64,000 nt of DNA from Gelidibacter salicanalis (lineage in GTDB: Bacteria; Bacteroidota; Bacteroidia; Flavobacteriales; Flavobacteriaceae): positions 124,001 through 188,000 of the forward strand of contig NZ_VORX01000002.1 in the NCBI RefSeq assembly GCF_007997285.1. The letters are read 5' to 3'. Within the stretch, counting starts at the first letter, position 1; every line of letters begins with the position of its first letter. Shown in pieces: positions 24,251-32,951 of this stretch. The notes below the pieces were generated by a model that was not told the origin of the DNA, did not search any database, and saw nothing but the letters and a program-made list of their open reading frames with translations. The position numbers and the translations under genes are program-made.

Positions 24251-24460
24251 GAACATAGAACATAGAACATAGAACATAGAACAAAGAACAAAGAACAAAG
24301 AACAAAGAACAAAGAACAATGAAAACTGAAAACTGAGGACTGAGGACTGAGGACTGAAAACTGAGGACTGAAAACTGAAAACTGAGGACTGAAAACTGAA
24401 AACTGAAAACTGAAAACTGAGTACTTAATTCTTAATACTCACTACTTAATACTTATTACT
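24251..24460 (+). repeat. Thirty in-register heptanucleotide repeats
   Basis: Every seven bases from 24251 to 24460 form a unit with no phase break: GAACATA x4, GAACAAA x5, GAACAAT, then fifteen units of GAAAACT or GAGGACT type ending in GAGTACT, then TAATTCT, TAATACT, CACTACT, TAATACT, TATTACT. The unit sequence changes stepwise while the length stays exact. It ends 13 bases before the cupin start. Confidence 0.95.
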
Positions 24461-24473
24461 AAAAATCAAACAC

Positions 24474-24818
24474 ATGAAAACAGCATCATTAACCAACAAC
24501 ATTCAATACCACGAGACCAGACCTACCATTCAAGTATTATTAGAAACAGAAAATGGCAAGGAAATAAGAATCGCCTTTAAGAAAGATCAGGTGATGAAAG
24601 AGCACAAAACCCCATTTCCTATTGTAGTTGAAATTTTTGAGGGTAGTATCGATTTTGGAGTCAATGGCAGCGTGCATACTTTAAAAACTGGGGATCTTGT
24701 ATCGCTTGAAGGTGGTGTGCCACACGATTTAACCGCTTTAAAAGACAGCATTGTACGGTTAAGTTTAAATAAAGCCGACAGCGCCAAACGCGTAGAAGAT
24801 GTTGCAAAAAATTCCTAA
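24474..24818 (+). CDS. Cupin domain protein
   Basis: A 114-residue single-domain cupin. The region EHKTPFPIVVEIFEGSIDFGVNG and the second motif GDLVSLEGGVPHDLTAL form the double-stranded beta-helix core. Putative metal ligands are His65-type positions in the first motif (KEHKTPF) and His in GVPHDL; the set is less complete than in classical metal cupins. Such proteins can be sensors or small-molecule binders. Here it opens a run of redox-stress genes and may have a repeat-length-sensitive leader. Confidence 0.85.
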   Translation: MKTASLTNNIQYHETRPTIQVLLETENGKEIRIAFKKDQVMKEHKTPFPIVVEIFEGSIDFGVNGSVHTLKTGDLVSLEGGVPHDLTALKDSIVRLSLNKADSAKRVEDVAKNS

Positions 24819-25076
24819 GTCGAATTCTTAAAAACGATGGTGTTCTGTAAATCTAGATAGCCAATTAACAAACCTAGTTAAAGCAAGAGAGATTTGTATA
24901 TTCTCGAAATGACAACTTGCAGAGAGGAATTTCTGTCCACCGAAAGTAATTCGCAGGCTTTAATTTTAATGATGACGTTGGTCGGTTAATAGCAGGCTAA
25001 TCTTTATGCTAGAAGCGCAGCGGCCTTGATTCATCGGACGATAAGGTTAAACTATAAAAACTTAAAACATAAGACT

Positions 25077-25493
25077 ATGAAACGTAAAGCACATGCCGTT
25101 TGGAACGGTTCACTAAAAAAAGGTGAAGGTCAATTAACCACCCCTAGTAAAGTTTTAAACCAGTCAAAATACTGTTTTAATTCCCGCTTTGGTGAAGGAA
25201 AAAGCACAAATCCTGACGAATTGTTGGCAGCGGCACACGCAGGCTGTTTTGCTATGGCCTTGAGTCTTATTTTAGGAAAGGAAGGTTATACGCCGACAGA
25301 ACTCGATGTGTCTTCAGAAGTCACCATGGATGCGGATAAATTAGAACTTACGGGCTCTCATTTAATCTTAAAGGCAACTATCCCAAACATTACCGAAGCG
25401 AAGTTTATGGAATGTGCCACTGCGGCCAAAGAGAATTGTCCTATGAGTAAAGCACTGAGCTTCCCAATTACCATGGACGCATCACTGCAATAA
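25077..25493 (+). CDS. OsmC-type peroxiredoxin
   Basis: A 138-residue OsmC-family hydroperoxide reductase that uses paired cysteines to reduce organic peroxides. The first active Cys is in AAAHAGCFAMALSLIL and the second in AAKENCPMSKALS; the Arg/Glu set near FNSRFGEG fits. I chose the ATG at 25077 because homologous proteins begin MKRKAHAVWNGSLKKGEG and the 17 codons upstream look non-coding. It precedes two AhpD-like genes and follows the cupin. Confidence 0.92.
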   Translation: MKRKAHAVWNGSLKKGEGQLTTPSKVLNQSKYCFNSRFGEGKSTNPDELLAAAHAGCFAMALSLILGKEGYTPTELDVSSEVTMDADKLELTGSHLILKATIPNITEAKFMECATAAKENCPMSKALSFPITMDASLQ

Positions 25494-25516
25494 GTCAATC
25501 TTAAAAAAATTTTATC

Positions 25517-26158
25517 ATGAACAACCCAACAACATTAGCCAAGAAAAAAGCCGATTTGGCGCCCGCCCATATCGAAGCGTGGCGAAATTTTAGCCAAACC
25601 GTCTTTAAAGAAGGCGCTCTAGACGAAAAAACCAAGCAACTTATAGCGGTGGCGGTAGCTCACGTGACCCAATGTCCGTACTGCATTAAATCGCATACGC
25701 CCCAAGCCCTGCGTAAAGGTGCGAGCAAAGAAGAGATTATGGAGGCCATTTGGGTGGCAGCGGCGGGGCGAGCGAGTGGCGCATATACCCATGCTGCAAT
25801 TGCTGTAGATGCCATGGATGGTTTGAACCAAGACGGTTTAGTGCCCCAATCAACTCCTGAAATGGCTAAGAAAAAAGCCGATTTGGTTCCGGAGACTGCA
25901 AATGCGTGGCGAAACTTTAGCAATACCGTATTTAAAACCGGGGCGCTCGATGAAAAAACCAAGCAGCTGATTGCGCTTGGCGTGGCCCACGTCACCCAAT
26001 GTGCCAACTGTATAAAGGGCCACACTAAAATGGCAAAATTAAAAGGTGCCAGCAATGAGCAACTCATGGAAGCCATCTGGGTAGCCTCTGAAATGCGGGC
26101 TGGTGCGGCTTATGCGCATGCCTCTATTGCCATGGAAGCAATGGAGACCCATGGGTAG
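25517..26158 (+). CDS. Tandem-duplicated carboxymuconolactone decarboxylase/AhpD-like protein
   Basis: A 213-residue protein made of two near-identical CMD domains. Domain 1 (~1-105) has CPYCIKSHT; domain 2 (~113-213) has CANCIKGHT. Both share AxAWRNFSxTVFKxGALDEKTKQLIA. The CxxC-x3-H motif is that of AhpD-type peroxidase components, so it is probably a peroxide-reducing or thiol-relay enzyme. CMD domains usually assemble as oligomers of single domains; a covalent dimer is less common. It starts 23 bases after the OsmC gene. Confidence 0.92.
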   Translation: MNNPTTLAKKKADLAPAHIEAWRNFSQTVFKEGALDEKTKQLIAVAVAHVTQCPYCIKSHTPQALRKGASKEEIMEAIWVAAAGRASGAYTHAAIAVDAMDGLNQDGLVPQSTPEMAKKKADLVPETANAWRNFSNTVFKTGALDEKTKQLIALGVAHVTQCANCIKGHTKMAKLKGASNEQLMEAIWVASEMRAGAAYAHASIAMEAMETHG

Positions 26159-26263
26159 TAAAAATCCTTTTATAGCATTGATGGCAAACAATCTTGCTAT
26201 TATAACAAAACTATAAAGAAGAAACTGTAGGGAAAGTTATCAATACCACATTCCAATATCCGC

Positions 26264-26292
26264 ATGCTACAGTTCATGATGAACTGTAGCAT
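26264..26292. promoter_or_regulatory. Perfect 12-base-pair palindrome upstream of the ferredoxin gene
   Basis: ATGCTACAGTTC (26264-26275), loop ATGAT, then GAACTGTAGCAT (26281-26292). It ends 32 bases before the ferredoxin start and lacks a T tract, so an operator or RNA hairpin is more likely than a terminator. A further half-site AACTGTAG occurs at 26223-26230. Confidence 0.6.
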
Positions 26293-26324
26293 ATAAGAAA
26301 AAGAATCTAAACACCATTTAGCCT

Positions 26325-26651
26325 ATGCGATCTGAGAATTATGACTTTACGTATATTGATGAGTTTTGTGAAGCACATAAAGTGGAATTTAAAGTCAATG
26401 ACTATCATAGTTTAATGGAGTTGTTGTTCGATAAATGTATGGAAGATTGGGGCGACTGTAAGGGTCGGGCCTGGTGTGGCACTTGTCATATACAAATTCT
26501 TGAGGGCCAGCTTTCCCAAAATATGGATAGCGATGAAAAAGATACGCTTTCTAAAATTGAAGACACCCAAGAAAACAGTCGATTGGCCTGCCAGATTCCC
26601 ATCAATGCTGAACTGCATAAGTTGGTTTTTAAAATTATGGAACGCACATAG
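26325..26651 (+). CDS. 2Fe-2S ferredoxin, adrenodoxin type
   Basis: A 108-residue ferredoxin-like protein. Cluster ligands follow the pattern C-x5-C-x2-C (DCKGRAWCGTC) with the fourth in SRLACQIPI, as in adrenodoxin/ISC-type ferredoxins. It would transfer single electrons in the cytoplasm. It sits between two AhpD-like genes, so it may feed a peroxide-reducing chain; this is inferred from position only. Confidence 0.88.
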   Translation: MRSENYDFTYIDEFCEAHKVEFKVNDYHSLMELLFDKCMEDWGDCKGRAWCGTCHIQILEGQLSQNMDSDEKDTLSKIEDTQENSRLACQIPINAELHKLVFKIMERT

Positions 26652-26753
26652 GTATGAAATCCATTCTTTGAGGTCAATTATATTGGTTCAGGATAAAAGA
26701 CCCACTCCTAAATAGTGTAAGCCAATTATAACAAAGTATAATCTAATGTATCC

Positions 26754-27215
26754 ATGAAACAACGATTGAATTACCAAACGGTAGCTCCTGAAGCCTTAAA
26801 AGGAATGATGGAATTGGAGAAATATGTAGCTGGTTCAGGACTGGAACACAGTTTATACGAACTCGTCAAACTGCGTGCCTCGCAAATAAATGGCTGCGCT
26901 TATTGTATTGATATGCACAGCAAGGATGCGCGTAAAGCTGGTGAAACCGAGCAACGTTTGTACGCCCTGACGGCTTGGAAGGAAACGTCGTTTTACACGC
27001 CCCGGGAACGTGCTGCTTTAGCTTGGACTGAAGCCATGACACTGATTTCAAAAAACGATATGCCGGATGCATTGTATCAACAGCTAACCGAGCATTTTAG
27101 TGAAAAGGAACAGGTGGCATTGACCATGGCAATTGTGGCCATAAATGGTTGGAACCGATTGGCCATAGGTTTTCGGGTAAAGCCAGGCAGCTATAATCCG
27201 AGTAACACCCTATGA
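26754..27215 (+). CDS. AhpD-like carboxymuconolactone decarboxylase family protein
   Basis: A 153-residue alkylhydroperoxidase-core protein with the motif NGCAYCIDMHSKDAR, giving CxxC-x3-H. The N-terminal part (QTVAPEALKGMMELEKYV) and the later AIVAINGWNRLAIGFRV block are typical of the YnjA/AhpD subfamily. It belongs to the run of small redox genes and is followed by a broken dehydrogenase remnant. Full length, no signal peptide. Confidence 0.92.
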   Translation: MKQRLNYQTVAPEALKGMMELEKYVAGSGLEHSLYELVKLRASQINGCAYCIDMHSKDARKAGETEQRLYALTAWKETSFYTPRERAALAWTEAMTLISKNDMPDALYQQLTEHFSEKEQVALTMAIVAINGWNRLAIGFRVKPGSYNPSNTL

Positions 27216-27254
27216 TATTCAGAATAACATAAGAAGGATTTTAAAAAAAATAGG

Positions 27255-27454
27255 ATGAGTAACTGGCGCAAGCAGTGGTCTTGGCTCTGCCATTACAGCA
27301 AGTTTTATTCAGAACGGAAAAAAAATTATGGGCTGGCGCGTAACACAAAACACTGAATTTCCTACATAAAGAATTACGAAATCAATTTACTCCGGTGTCC
27401 TTAGATATTTCGGGTTTTACCGCGGTGGACATATGGATCGACGAAACGATTTAA
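27255..27454 (+). pseudogene. Short-chain dehydrogenase remnant
   Basis: From 27259 the sequence reads VTGASSGLGSAITASFIQN, the N-terminal NAD-binding motif TGASSGLG of an SDR, through KIMGWRV. A frameshift near 27357 then leads to LHKELRNQF and VSLDISGFTAV, ending in TAA at 27454. A TGA precedes the first part, and the catalytic YxxxK region is missing. The gene is clearly dead. Distance to the AhpD gene is 40 bases. Confidence 0.7.
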
Positions 27455-27580
27455 GAAAACAAAACGCACGATTTTGAAAATAGTAATTGATTGTCTTTAA
27501 ACCATCGTAATGCTATAAATTGATTCATTAGAATAAAATGGATCTGTCATAAAATAAAACAAATATTTGTTTTTATTCAG

Positions 27581-27636
27581 CGTAAATCTGCGGGATAATT
27601 TTTCCTGACGCTTATGGTTGTTTCCCGCTGATTACG
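27581..27636. repeat. Imperfect inverted repeat in the intergenic region
   Basis: CGTAAATCTGCGGGATA (27581-27597) is an imperfect inverted match of 27621-27636 (TTTCCCGCTGATTACG). The rest of the 27455-27700 stretch shows no coding sign. Confidence 0.4.
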
Positions 27637-27707
27637 AGGATGTCTACAAATTTTCAATCCGCACCACAAAGTTGGGATCACCATAAATATGATTTTTTCC
27701 CCTAAAA

Positions 27708-27752
27708 AAAAAGATGTTAGTGGCTATCTTAGGTTGCCACTAACATCTTTTT
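27708..27752. terminator. Terminator of the catalase gene
   Basis: AAAAAGATGTTAGTGGC (27708-27724) pairs perfectly with GCCACTAACATCTTTTT (27736-27752) around an 11-base loop. A/T runs on both sides make it bidirectional. It lies 51 bases past the catalase stop. Confidence 0.9.
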
Positions 27753-27803
27753 AAGTTGAATATTCTTCCTGCCCTTATCTAACGGAATGCAGGTTCTAAA
27801 AAC

Positions 27804-29318
27804 CTATCTGTGGGTAGGTTTTGGTGCCCATCTATCATACGGCGTCATGTCAAAATTAGATACCTCGTCCATAGATAGACCAAGGGCTCTTGCAACCCCT
27901 TCTCCGTATTCAGGATCGGCCTTATAGCAATTCCGGATATGACGAATCTGAATAAATTTTTCTGCACCGCCTACTTGAGCGGCCGTGTTGTTAAACAAGG
28001 CGTCTTCTTTTCCATCTGCTTTAATGATTCGGAACAAGTCGCCAGGTTGCGTGAAGTAATCTTCATCATCATCCCTAAAATTATGCGCATACGCATCGCC
28101 ACTTAATTCCAATGGTGGTTCTTGTGCTTCCGGTTGCTCTTGCCATTCGCCATAGCTGTTGGGTTCATAATGCTTGGTCGCCCCATAATTTCCATCCACA
28201 CGCATCGCCCCATCTCTATGGTAGGAATGGTATGGACAGGTAGGTTTATTTACCGGAATTTGATAATGGTTCACCCCTAATCTGTAACGTTGGGCATCAC
28301 CGTATGAAAACAGTCTACCCTGCAACATCTTATCAGGAGAGAAGCCGATTCCCGGAACGATATTCGTCGGGTTAAAAGCCGCCTGTTCAACATCTTGAAA
28401 ATAATTTTCTGGATTTCTGTTCAGCTCAAATTGTCCCACAGGAATCAATGGGAAGTCTTTTTTAGACCACACCTTGGTCAAATCGAACGGATGAAAACGG
28501 TAGGTCTTGGCCTGTTCTTCGGTCATTACCTGAATAAACATGTTCCATTTCGGGAAGTCATTAGACTCTATGGCATCAAAAAGATCTCTTTGTGACGATT
28601 CTCTGTCCATCCCTACAATCGCTTTAGCCTCTTCATCGGTCAAATTATCGATTCCTTGTTGGGTCACAAAGTGAAACTTGACCCAATGGCGTTCATTGTT
28701 CTGGTTAATTAGGCTGTAGGTGTGACTTCCAAACCCATGCATGTGTCGGTAGCCTTTAGGAATACCCCGATCACTCATAATAATGGTGACTTGATGTAGG
28801 GCTTCCGGAAGCAAGGTCCAAAAATCCCAATTGTTATTAGCACTTCTCAGGTTGGTTTTAGGATCGCGTTTAACGGCATGATTCAAGTCCGGGAATTTCA
28901 TCGGGTCGCGAAAGAAAAATACTGGGGTATTATTTCCAACCAAATCCCAGATGCCTTCTTCCGTATAGAATTTTAGGGCAAAGCCGCGGATATCGCGTTC
29001 AGCATCTGCCGCGCCACGTTCTCCAGCAACAGTTGAGAAACGGCTAAACATTTCGGTTTTTTTACCGACTTCACTGAATATTTTCGCTTTAGTATATGGA
29101 GTAATGTCGTGCGTTACTGTAAAGGTTCCAAACGCACCAGAGCCCTTGGCGTGCATGCGTCGCTCAGGGATCACCTCCCGATCAAAGTTGGCCATTTTTT
29201 CTAAAAACCACGCATCTTGCATCAACATGGGGCCACGTGGGCCTGCAGTTTGTACATTCTGATTATCAGGAACCGGGGCCCCTGTCTGTCGTGTAAGTTT
29301 CGATTTTTTATCTTCCAT
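27804..29318 (-). CDS. katA: Monofunctional haem catalase (small-subunit clade)
   Basis: A 504-residue catalase that converts H2O2 to water and O2. The distal His56 ([13 protein letters not shown]), Asn129 (WDLVGNNTP) and proximal haem ligand Tyr339 ([14 protein letters not shown]) are all present, and their spacing (73 and 283) equals that in other catalases. The motif [22 protein letters not shown] is intact. No signal peptide. It is transcribed alone, convergent with the redox-gene run, ending in a shared terminator. Confidence 0.97.
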   Translation of the reverse strand: MEDKKSKLTRQTGAPVPDNQNVQTAGPRGPMLMQDAWFLEKMANFDREVIPERRMHAKGSGAFGTFTVTHDITPYTKAKIFSEVGKKTEMFSRFSTVAGERGAADAERDIRGFALKFYTEEGIWDLVGNNTPVFFFRDPMKFPDLNHAVKRDPKTNLRSANNNWDFWTLLPEALHQVTIIMSDRGIPKGYRHMHGFGSHTYSLINQNNERHWVKFHFVTQQGIDNLTDEEAKAIVGMDRESSQRDLFDAIESNDFPKWNMFIQVMTEEQAKTYRFHPFDLTKVWSKKDFPLIPVGQFELNRNPENYFQDVEQAAFNPTNIVPGIGFSPDKMLQGRLFSYGDAQRYRLGVNHYQIPVNKPTCPYHSYHRDGAMRVDGNYGATKHYEPNSYGEWQEQPEAQEPPLELSGDAYAHNFRDDDEDYFTQPGDLFRIIKADGKEDALFNNTAAQVGGAEKFIQIRHIRNCYKADPEYGEGVARALGLSMDEVSNFDMTPYDRWAPKPTHR

Positions 29319-29618
29319 ACTGTTCTATTTTTAGAGGATTTGTTAAGCGATTGAAGTTACGATATTTCCTATACTTAAAAAAAAACTTAAATCATATTTG
29401 AAAAAGATTGGACAAAAATTGAATTTTCAAAGCAACGTAATCGATTCTACGTCCATTTGTAACCGGTGTTAAAAAATTGATTAAATTTTTATAATTACTT
29501 AGCCAAATTTTACAAAAGCACTGATTATGATGAGTATAACGAAAACAACACCTAGGTGTTTCGTTAAAATTTTCTTAAATAAATTCTTTGAGAAGTAAAT
29601 ATTAATTCATAACATTGC

Positions 29619-29635
29619 ATTATGTATAACATAAT
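29619..29635. promoter_or_regulatory. Putative GntR/FadR-type operator upstream of the sialate SusC gene
   Basis: ATTATGTATAACATAAT: arms ATTATGT/ACATAAT around ATA. The core ATGT-N3-ACAT also occurs at the promoter of the GntR regulator (38557-38569). The GT-N3-AC core is the FadR-subfamily pattern. The rest of the 29319-29686 gap is AT-rich and I see no convincing -33/-7 pair in it. Confidence 0.6.
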
Positions 29636-29686
29636 ACTTTCATACAAGACGGATTAACTTAACATCATTCATTAAAATTATTTAAT

Positions 29687-32600
29687 ATGAAAAAAAGACA
29701 TTCCAATATCATTTATCTGATATTTACTTTGCTTTTTGCTTTGCCTTCCTTGAGTTTCGGACAGGAAAAAACAATTACAGGAACTATCGTTTCGGCCACA
29801 GATAACATTCCTTTAACGGGGGCTACTGTTATTGTAAAAGGAACGAGTACTGGAGCAGTCACCGATTTTGATGGTAACTTTACCATTGCAGCGTCTACAG
29901 GAGATGTTCTTGTATTTAGCTTTGTTGGGTTTCAGACCAAAGAAGCAACTGTCGGTAACCAGACGGTCATCAATATATCTCTAACGGAAGATACTGCCAT
30001 GTTGGACGAAATCGTCATTACAGGATACGGAAAACAGAGCCGGTCTCAATTGACTACTTCGGTTTCAAAACTGGATACTAAAATTTTGGAAACCTCTACA
30101 CGTTCTAACGTGGCTACGGCTTTACAAGGTACCATTGCTGGTTTAAGAGTAACCAATACCACAGGGCAGCCAGGTTCTACCCCGCAAATTGTATTGCGTG
30201 GAGGAACTAATTTTAACGGTACAGGATCGCCGCTCATTTTAATTGACGGGATTCCAGGCTCTTTTTATGCGCTGAACGCGGATGATATTGAGTCTATAGA
30301 AGTACTTAAGGATGCGGCTGCAACCGCTATTTATGGCGCAAGATCTGCAGATGGTGTTATTTTGGTAACGACTAAAACCGGTAAGGTTGGAAAATCTTCA
30401 ATAAACTATAAGTATAAATATAGTATGAACGAAGAGCGAAACGATCAGAAATATCTTAACGCTGCACAGCACATCAATTACAACAGACAAGGGATTGCTT
30501 GGTACAGACAAGTTGCTGGTAATGCTGGTTCTTTTGGTGCTTTCTTAGATGGGAATAACGGTGCAGGAACAGGTAATAATACGACGAACGATCCTTTTAC
30601 TACGCAGTTTCTATCGGCATCAAATAGCTATTTGTTAAATCAGCCAGGATGGAGTACTATTCCAGATATTTTAGATCCATCAAAAGAAATTTTATTTTAT
30701 AACAATACAAGTGTTCCGGATCGTATTTATCAAAACAGTGCGTCTAAAGATCACTATTTGTCTTTTGACGGTGGTAACGAAAAAGGAACCTATTATTTAG
30801 GATTAGGGGCTTTAGACAATGACGGTTTGATCTTAGGATCTGGCTTTAAGAGATATTCAGGGAAATTTAGTGGCTCTTACAATATCAGCGACAAGTTTAA
30901 AGTGAACTCTAATATTTTGTATTCGCACTCTAATTTATCATTAAGTCCGTTGGGAGGTGATGATACTGTTTTTAGAAGATTCCAAGGTCAGGCACCAACG
31001 TCTAGAACATTTGATACGAATGCTGATGGTACGTTTTCAGATCAATTTGCGCCAGGACAAAACGAAGGTTTTGGAAATCCGTTATACTACCAAGATAAAT
31101 TTGTTAGAAAAAATTTAGAACAACGCTTGTCAGCGTCTGTAGGAATCGATTGGGATATATTTGAAAATTTCACCTTTGCACTTAACGGTAGTCATTTTAC
31201 AGTAAATAATCACGATGAAAGATTTAATAGAGCGTATAGAGTAGGAAGTACTTCCGGACCTTTACGCACAGGACGCGAGGCATCAGTTAGTTTAGAAAGA
31301 ACGTTGAGAAATCAATTGACGGGAACCTTAAATTATATGAAGAAATTTGGAAATCATAATTTTAACGCGTTAGTAGGAGCTGAATACTATAAAGACAATT
31401 ATTTTAATACTTCAGCAGGAACTCGAAACTCTCCAACTGATTTAATTGAAACCTTGAACGCTGGTGCAGAAGCCAATGGGATTCCATATAGTTTTGAAAC
31501 AGAATATGTCATTGTATCAACATTCGGAAGATTGTTATATGATTATGATGATCGTTATTTAATGAGCTTCACCTATAGATATGATGGATCTTCAAGATTA
31601 GGTAATAATAAGTATGACTTTTTCCCAGGTGTTTCAATAGGTTGGAATGTACACAATGAACAAGGCTTTAAAGATTCTAATTTAAGTACTGTCATTTCGC
31701 GATTGAAACCAAGATTAAGTTATGGTGTAAATGGAAATCAAGATGTTTTAAGCAACTATGGAGTATATGGTTCTTATGGAGAGCAAGGTGTATATAATGG
31801 TCAGACCGGATATGCAAATTCTTCTTTGCCAACTTTAGACTTAGTTTGGGAAAAATCGACCACATTTAATGCCGGTTTGGACATCTCGTTTTTTGATAAC
31901 AGACTTTCGTTTATTACAGATATTTACTCAAGAGATATTAAAGATAAGTTAGCCAACTTAACCTTGCCATATTACACAGGGTTTAGCAGTATTTTAACGA
32001 ACAACGGAACCATTAGAAATAAAGGTTTTGAGTTGCAAGTTAATGGGGATATTATCCGCACTGCCGATTTAAGTTGGAATGTAGGAGCGACGTTTACCAC
32101 CAATAAAAATTATGTGGTAAATCTTCCTAAAAATGACAACGATAGAAACAGACAAGGTGGAACACTGATATGGAATTCATCTACCGGTCAAGAAGAATGG
32201 GTTGGTGGTTTTCAAGAAGGGCAACGTTCAGGGCATGATTTAGTAGTTGCTTTTGAACAAGCAGGTATTTATAAGACACAAGCAGAGGCTGATGCTGACA
32301 ATGCCATAACGGATAATTATGTACCGGGACCTAGCCGTAACAAACGTTGGGCTGGAGATGTTAAATGGGTAGATCAAAATGGCGATGGTGTGATTGATAA
32401 CTTAGATAGAAAGATTATTGGACGCACAACACCTGATTTTATTGGAGGTATTACTACAAGTTTAAATTATAAAAACTTCAATCTCTTTGTAAAAACCGAT
32501 TTCGCAACTGGACATTTGGTATGGAACCATATCAAAAATAAAGGTTATGGTCAAACCCAAGGAAATTTAGCACAACCTATTGAAGTAGCGGATTCTTGGA

Positions 32601-32941
32601 CACCAACCAATACAGATACTGACTGGCCACGTTTTGTGTTTGTAAACGGATCAAAAAACGTCTGGAGAGCAGGAGAAGGTGTAGATGATTTGCAAAATTT
32701 TGGTAACGAGAAGTTCTGGGAAAAAGGCGATTATTTGGCATTGCGTGAAATAACGTTGAGTTATAACATCCCATCAAAATATTTTAAAGATGCAATTCAA
32801 AGATTCAGTGTTTATGTTACAGGATCTAACTTGCATTACTTTAAGAGTATGAGTGGCGATACGCCAGAGCAAGGTGGGGTTCAATACGGATCATTCCCTG
32901 TTCCAAAAACAATTACATTAGGTCTTAACGTAACATTTTAA
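29687..32941 (+). CDS. SusC/RagA-family TonB-dependent receptor (sialate locus)
   Basis: A 1084-residue outer-membrane transporter. Order: signal peptide (~1-25, ending SFGQ), CarboxypepD_reg-like domain (~28-110, with GATVIVKGTSTGAVTDFDGN), a plug domain (~115-235, with ATALQGTIAGLRV and DAAATAIYGARSADGVILV), then a 22-strand barrel ending in NVTF. It imports glycans bound by its SusD partner, 10 bases downstream, using TonB energy. The downstream nan genes suggest sialic acid or sialylated oligosaccharides, making it a NanO-like receptor. An operator for the GntR regulator lies upstream. Confidence 0.95.
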   Translation: MKKRHSNIIYLIFTLLFALPSLSFGQEKTITGTIVSATDNIPLTGATVIVKGTSTGAVTDFDGNFTIAASTGDVLVFSFVGFQTKEATVGNQTVINISLTEDTAMLDEIVITGYGKQSRSQLTTSVSKLDTKILETSTRSNVATALQGTIAGLRVTNTTGQPGSTPQIVLRGGTNFNGTGSPLILIDGIPGSFYALNADDIESIEVLKDAAATAIYGARSADGVILVTTKTGKVGKSSINYKYKYSMNEERNDQKYLNAAQHINYNRQGIAWYRQVAGNAGSFGAFLDGNNGAGTGNNTTNDPFTTQFLSASNSYLLNQPGWSTIPDILDPSKEILFYNNTSVPDRIYQNSASKDHYLSFDGGNEKGTYYLGLGALDNDGLILGSGFKRYSGKFSGSYNISDKFKVNSNILYSHSNLSLSPLGGDDTVFRRFQGQAPTSRTFDTNADGTFSDQFAPGQNEGFGNPLYYQDKFVRKNLEQRLSASVGIDWDIFENFTFALNGSHFTVNNHDERFNRAYRVGSTSGPLRTGREASVSLERTLRNQLTGTLNYMKKFGNHNFNALVGAEYYKDNYFNTSAGTRNSPTDLIETLNAGAEANGIPYSFETEYVIVSTFGRLLYDYDDRYLMSFTYRYDGSSRLGNNKYDFFPGVSIGWNVHNEQGFKDSNLSTVISRLKPRLSYGVNGNQDVLSNYGVYGSYGEQGVYNGQTGYANSSLPTLDLVWEKSTTFNAGLDISFFDNRLSFITDIYSRDIKDKLANLTLPYYTGFSSILTNNGTIRNKGFELQVNGDIIRTADLSWNVGATFTTNKNYVVNLPKNDNDRNRQGGTLIWNSSTGQEEWVGGFQEGQRSGHDLVVAFEQAGIYKTQAEADADNAITDNYVPGPSRNKRWAGDVKWVDQNGDGVIDNLDRKIIGRTTPDFIGGITTSLNYKNFNLFVKTDFATGHLVWNHIKNKGYGQTQGNLAQPIEVADSWTPTNTDTDWPRFVFVNGSKNVWRAGEGVDDLQNFGNEKFWEKGDYLALREITLSYNIPSKYFKDAIQRFSVYVTGSNLHYFKSMSGDTPEQGGVQYGSFPVPKTITLGLNVTF

Positions 32942-32951
32942 ATTTTAGAAG

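Noticed and set aside
24251-24460. CRISPR-like array
   Set aside because: The repeats are seven-base units without spacers, and no cas genes are nearby.
25660-26076. 138-residue minus-strand open frame over the duplicated CMD gene
   Set aside because: Antisense shadow of two near-identical CMD domains; no start signal or family motif.
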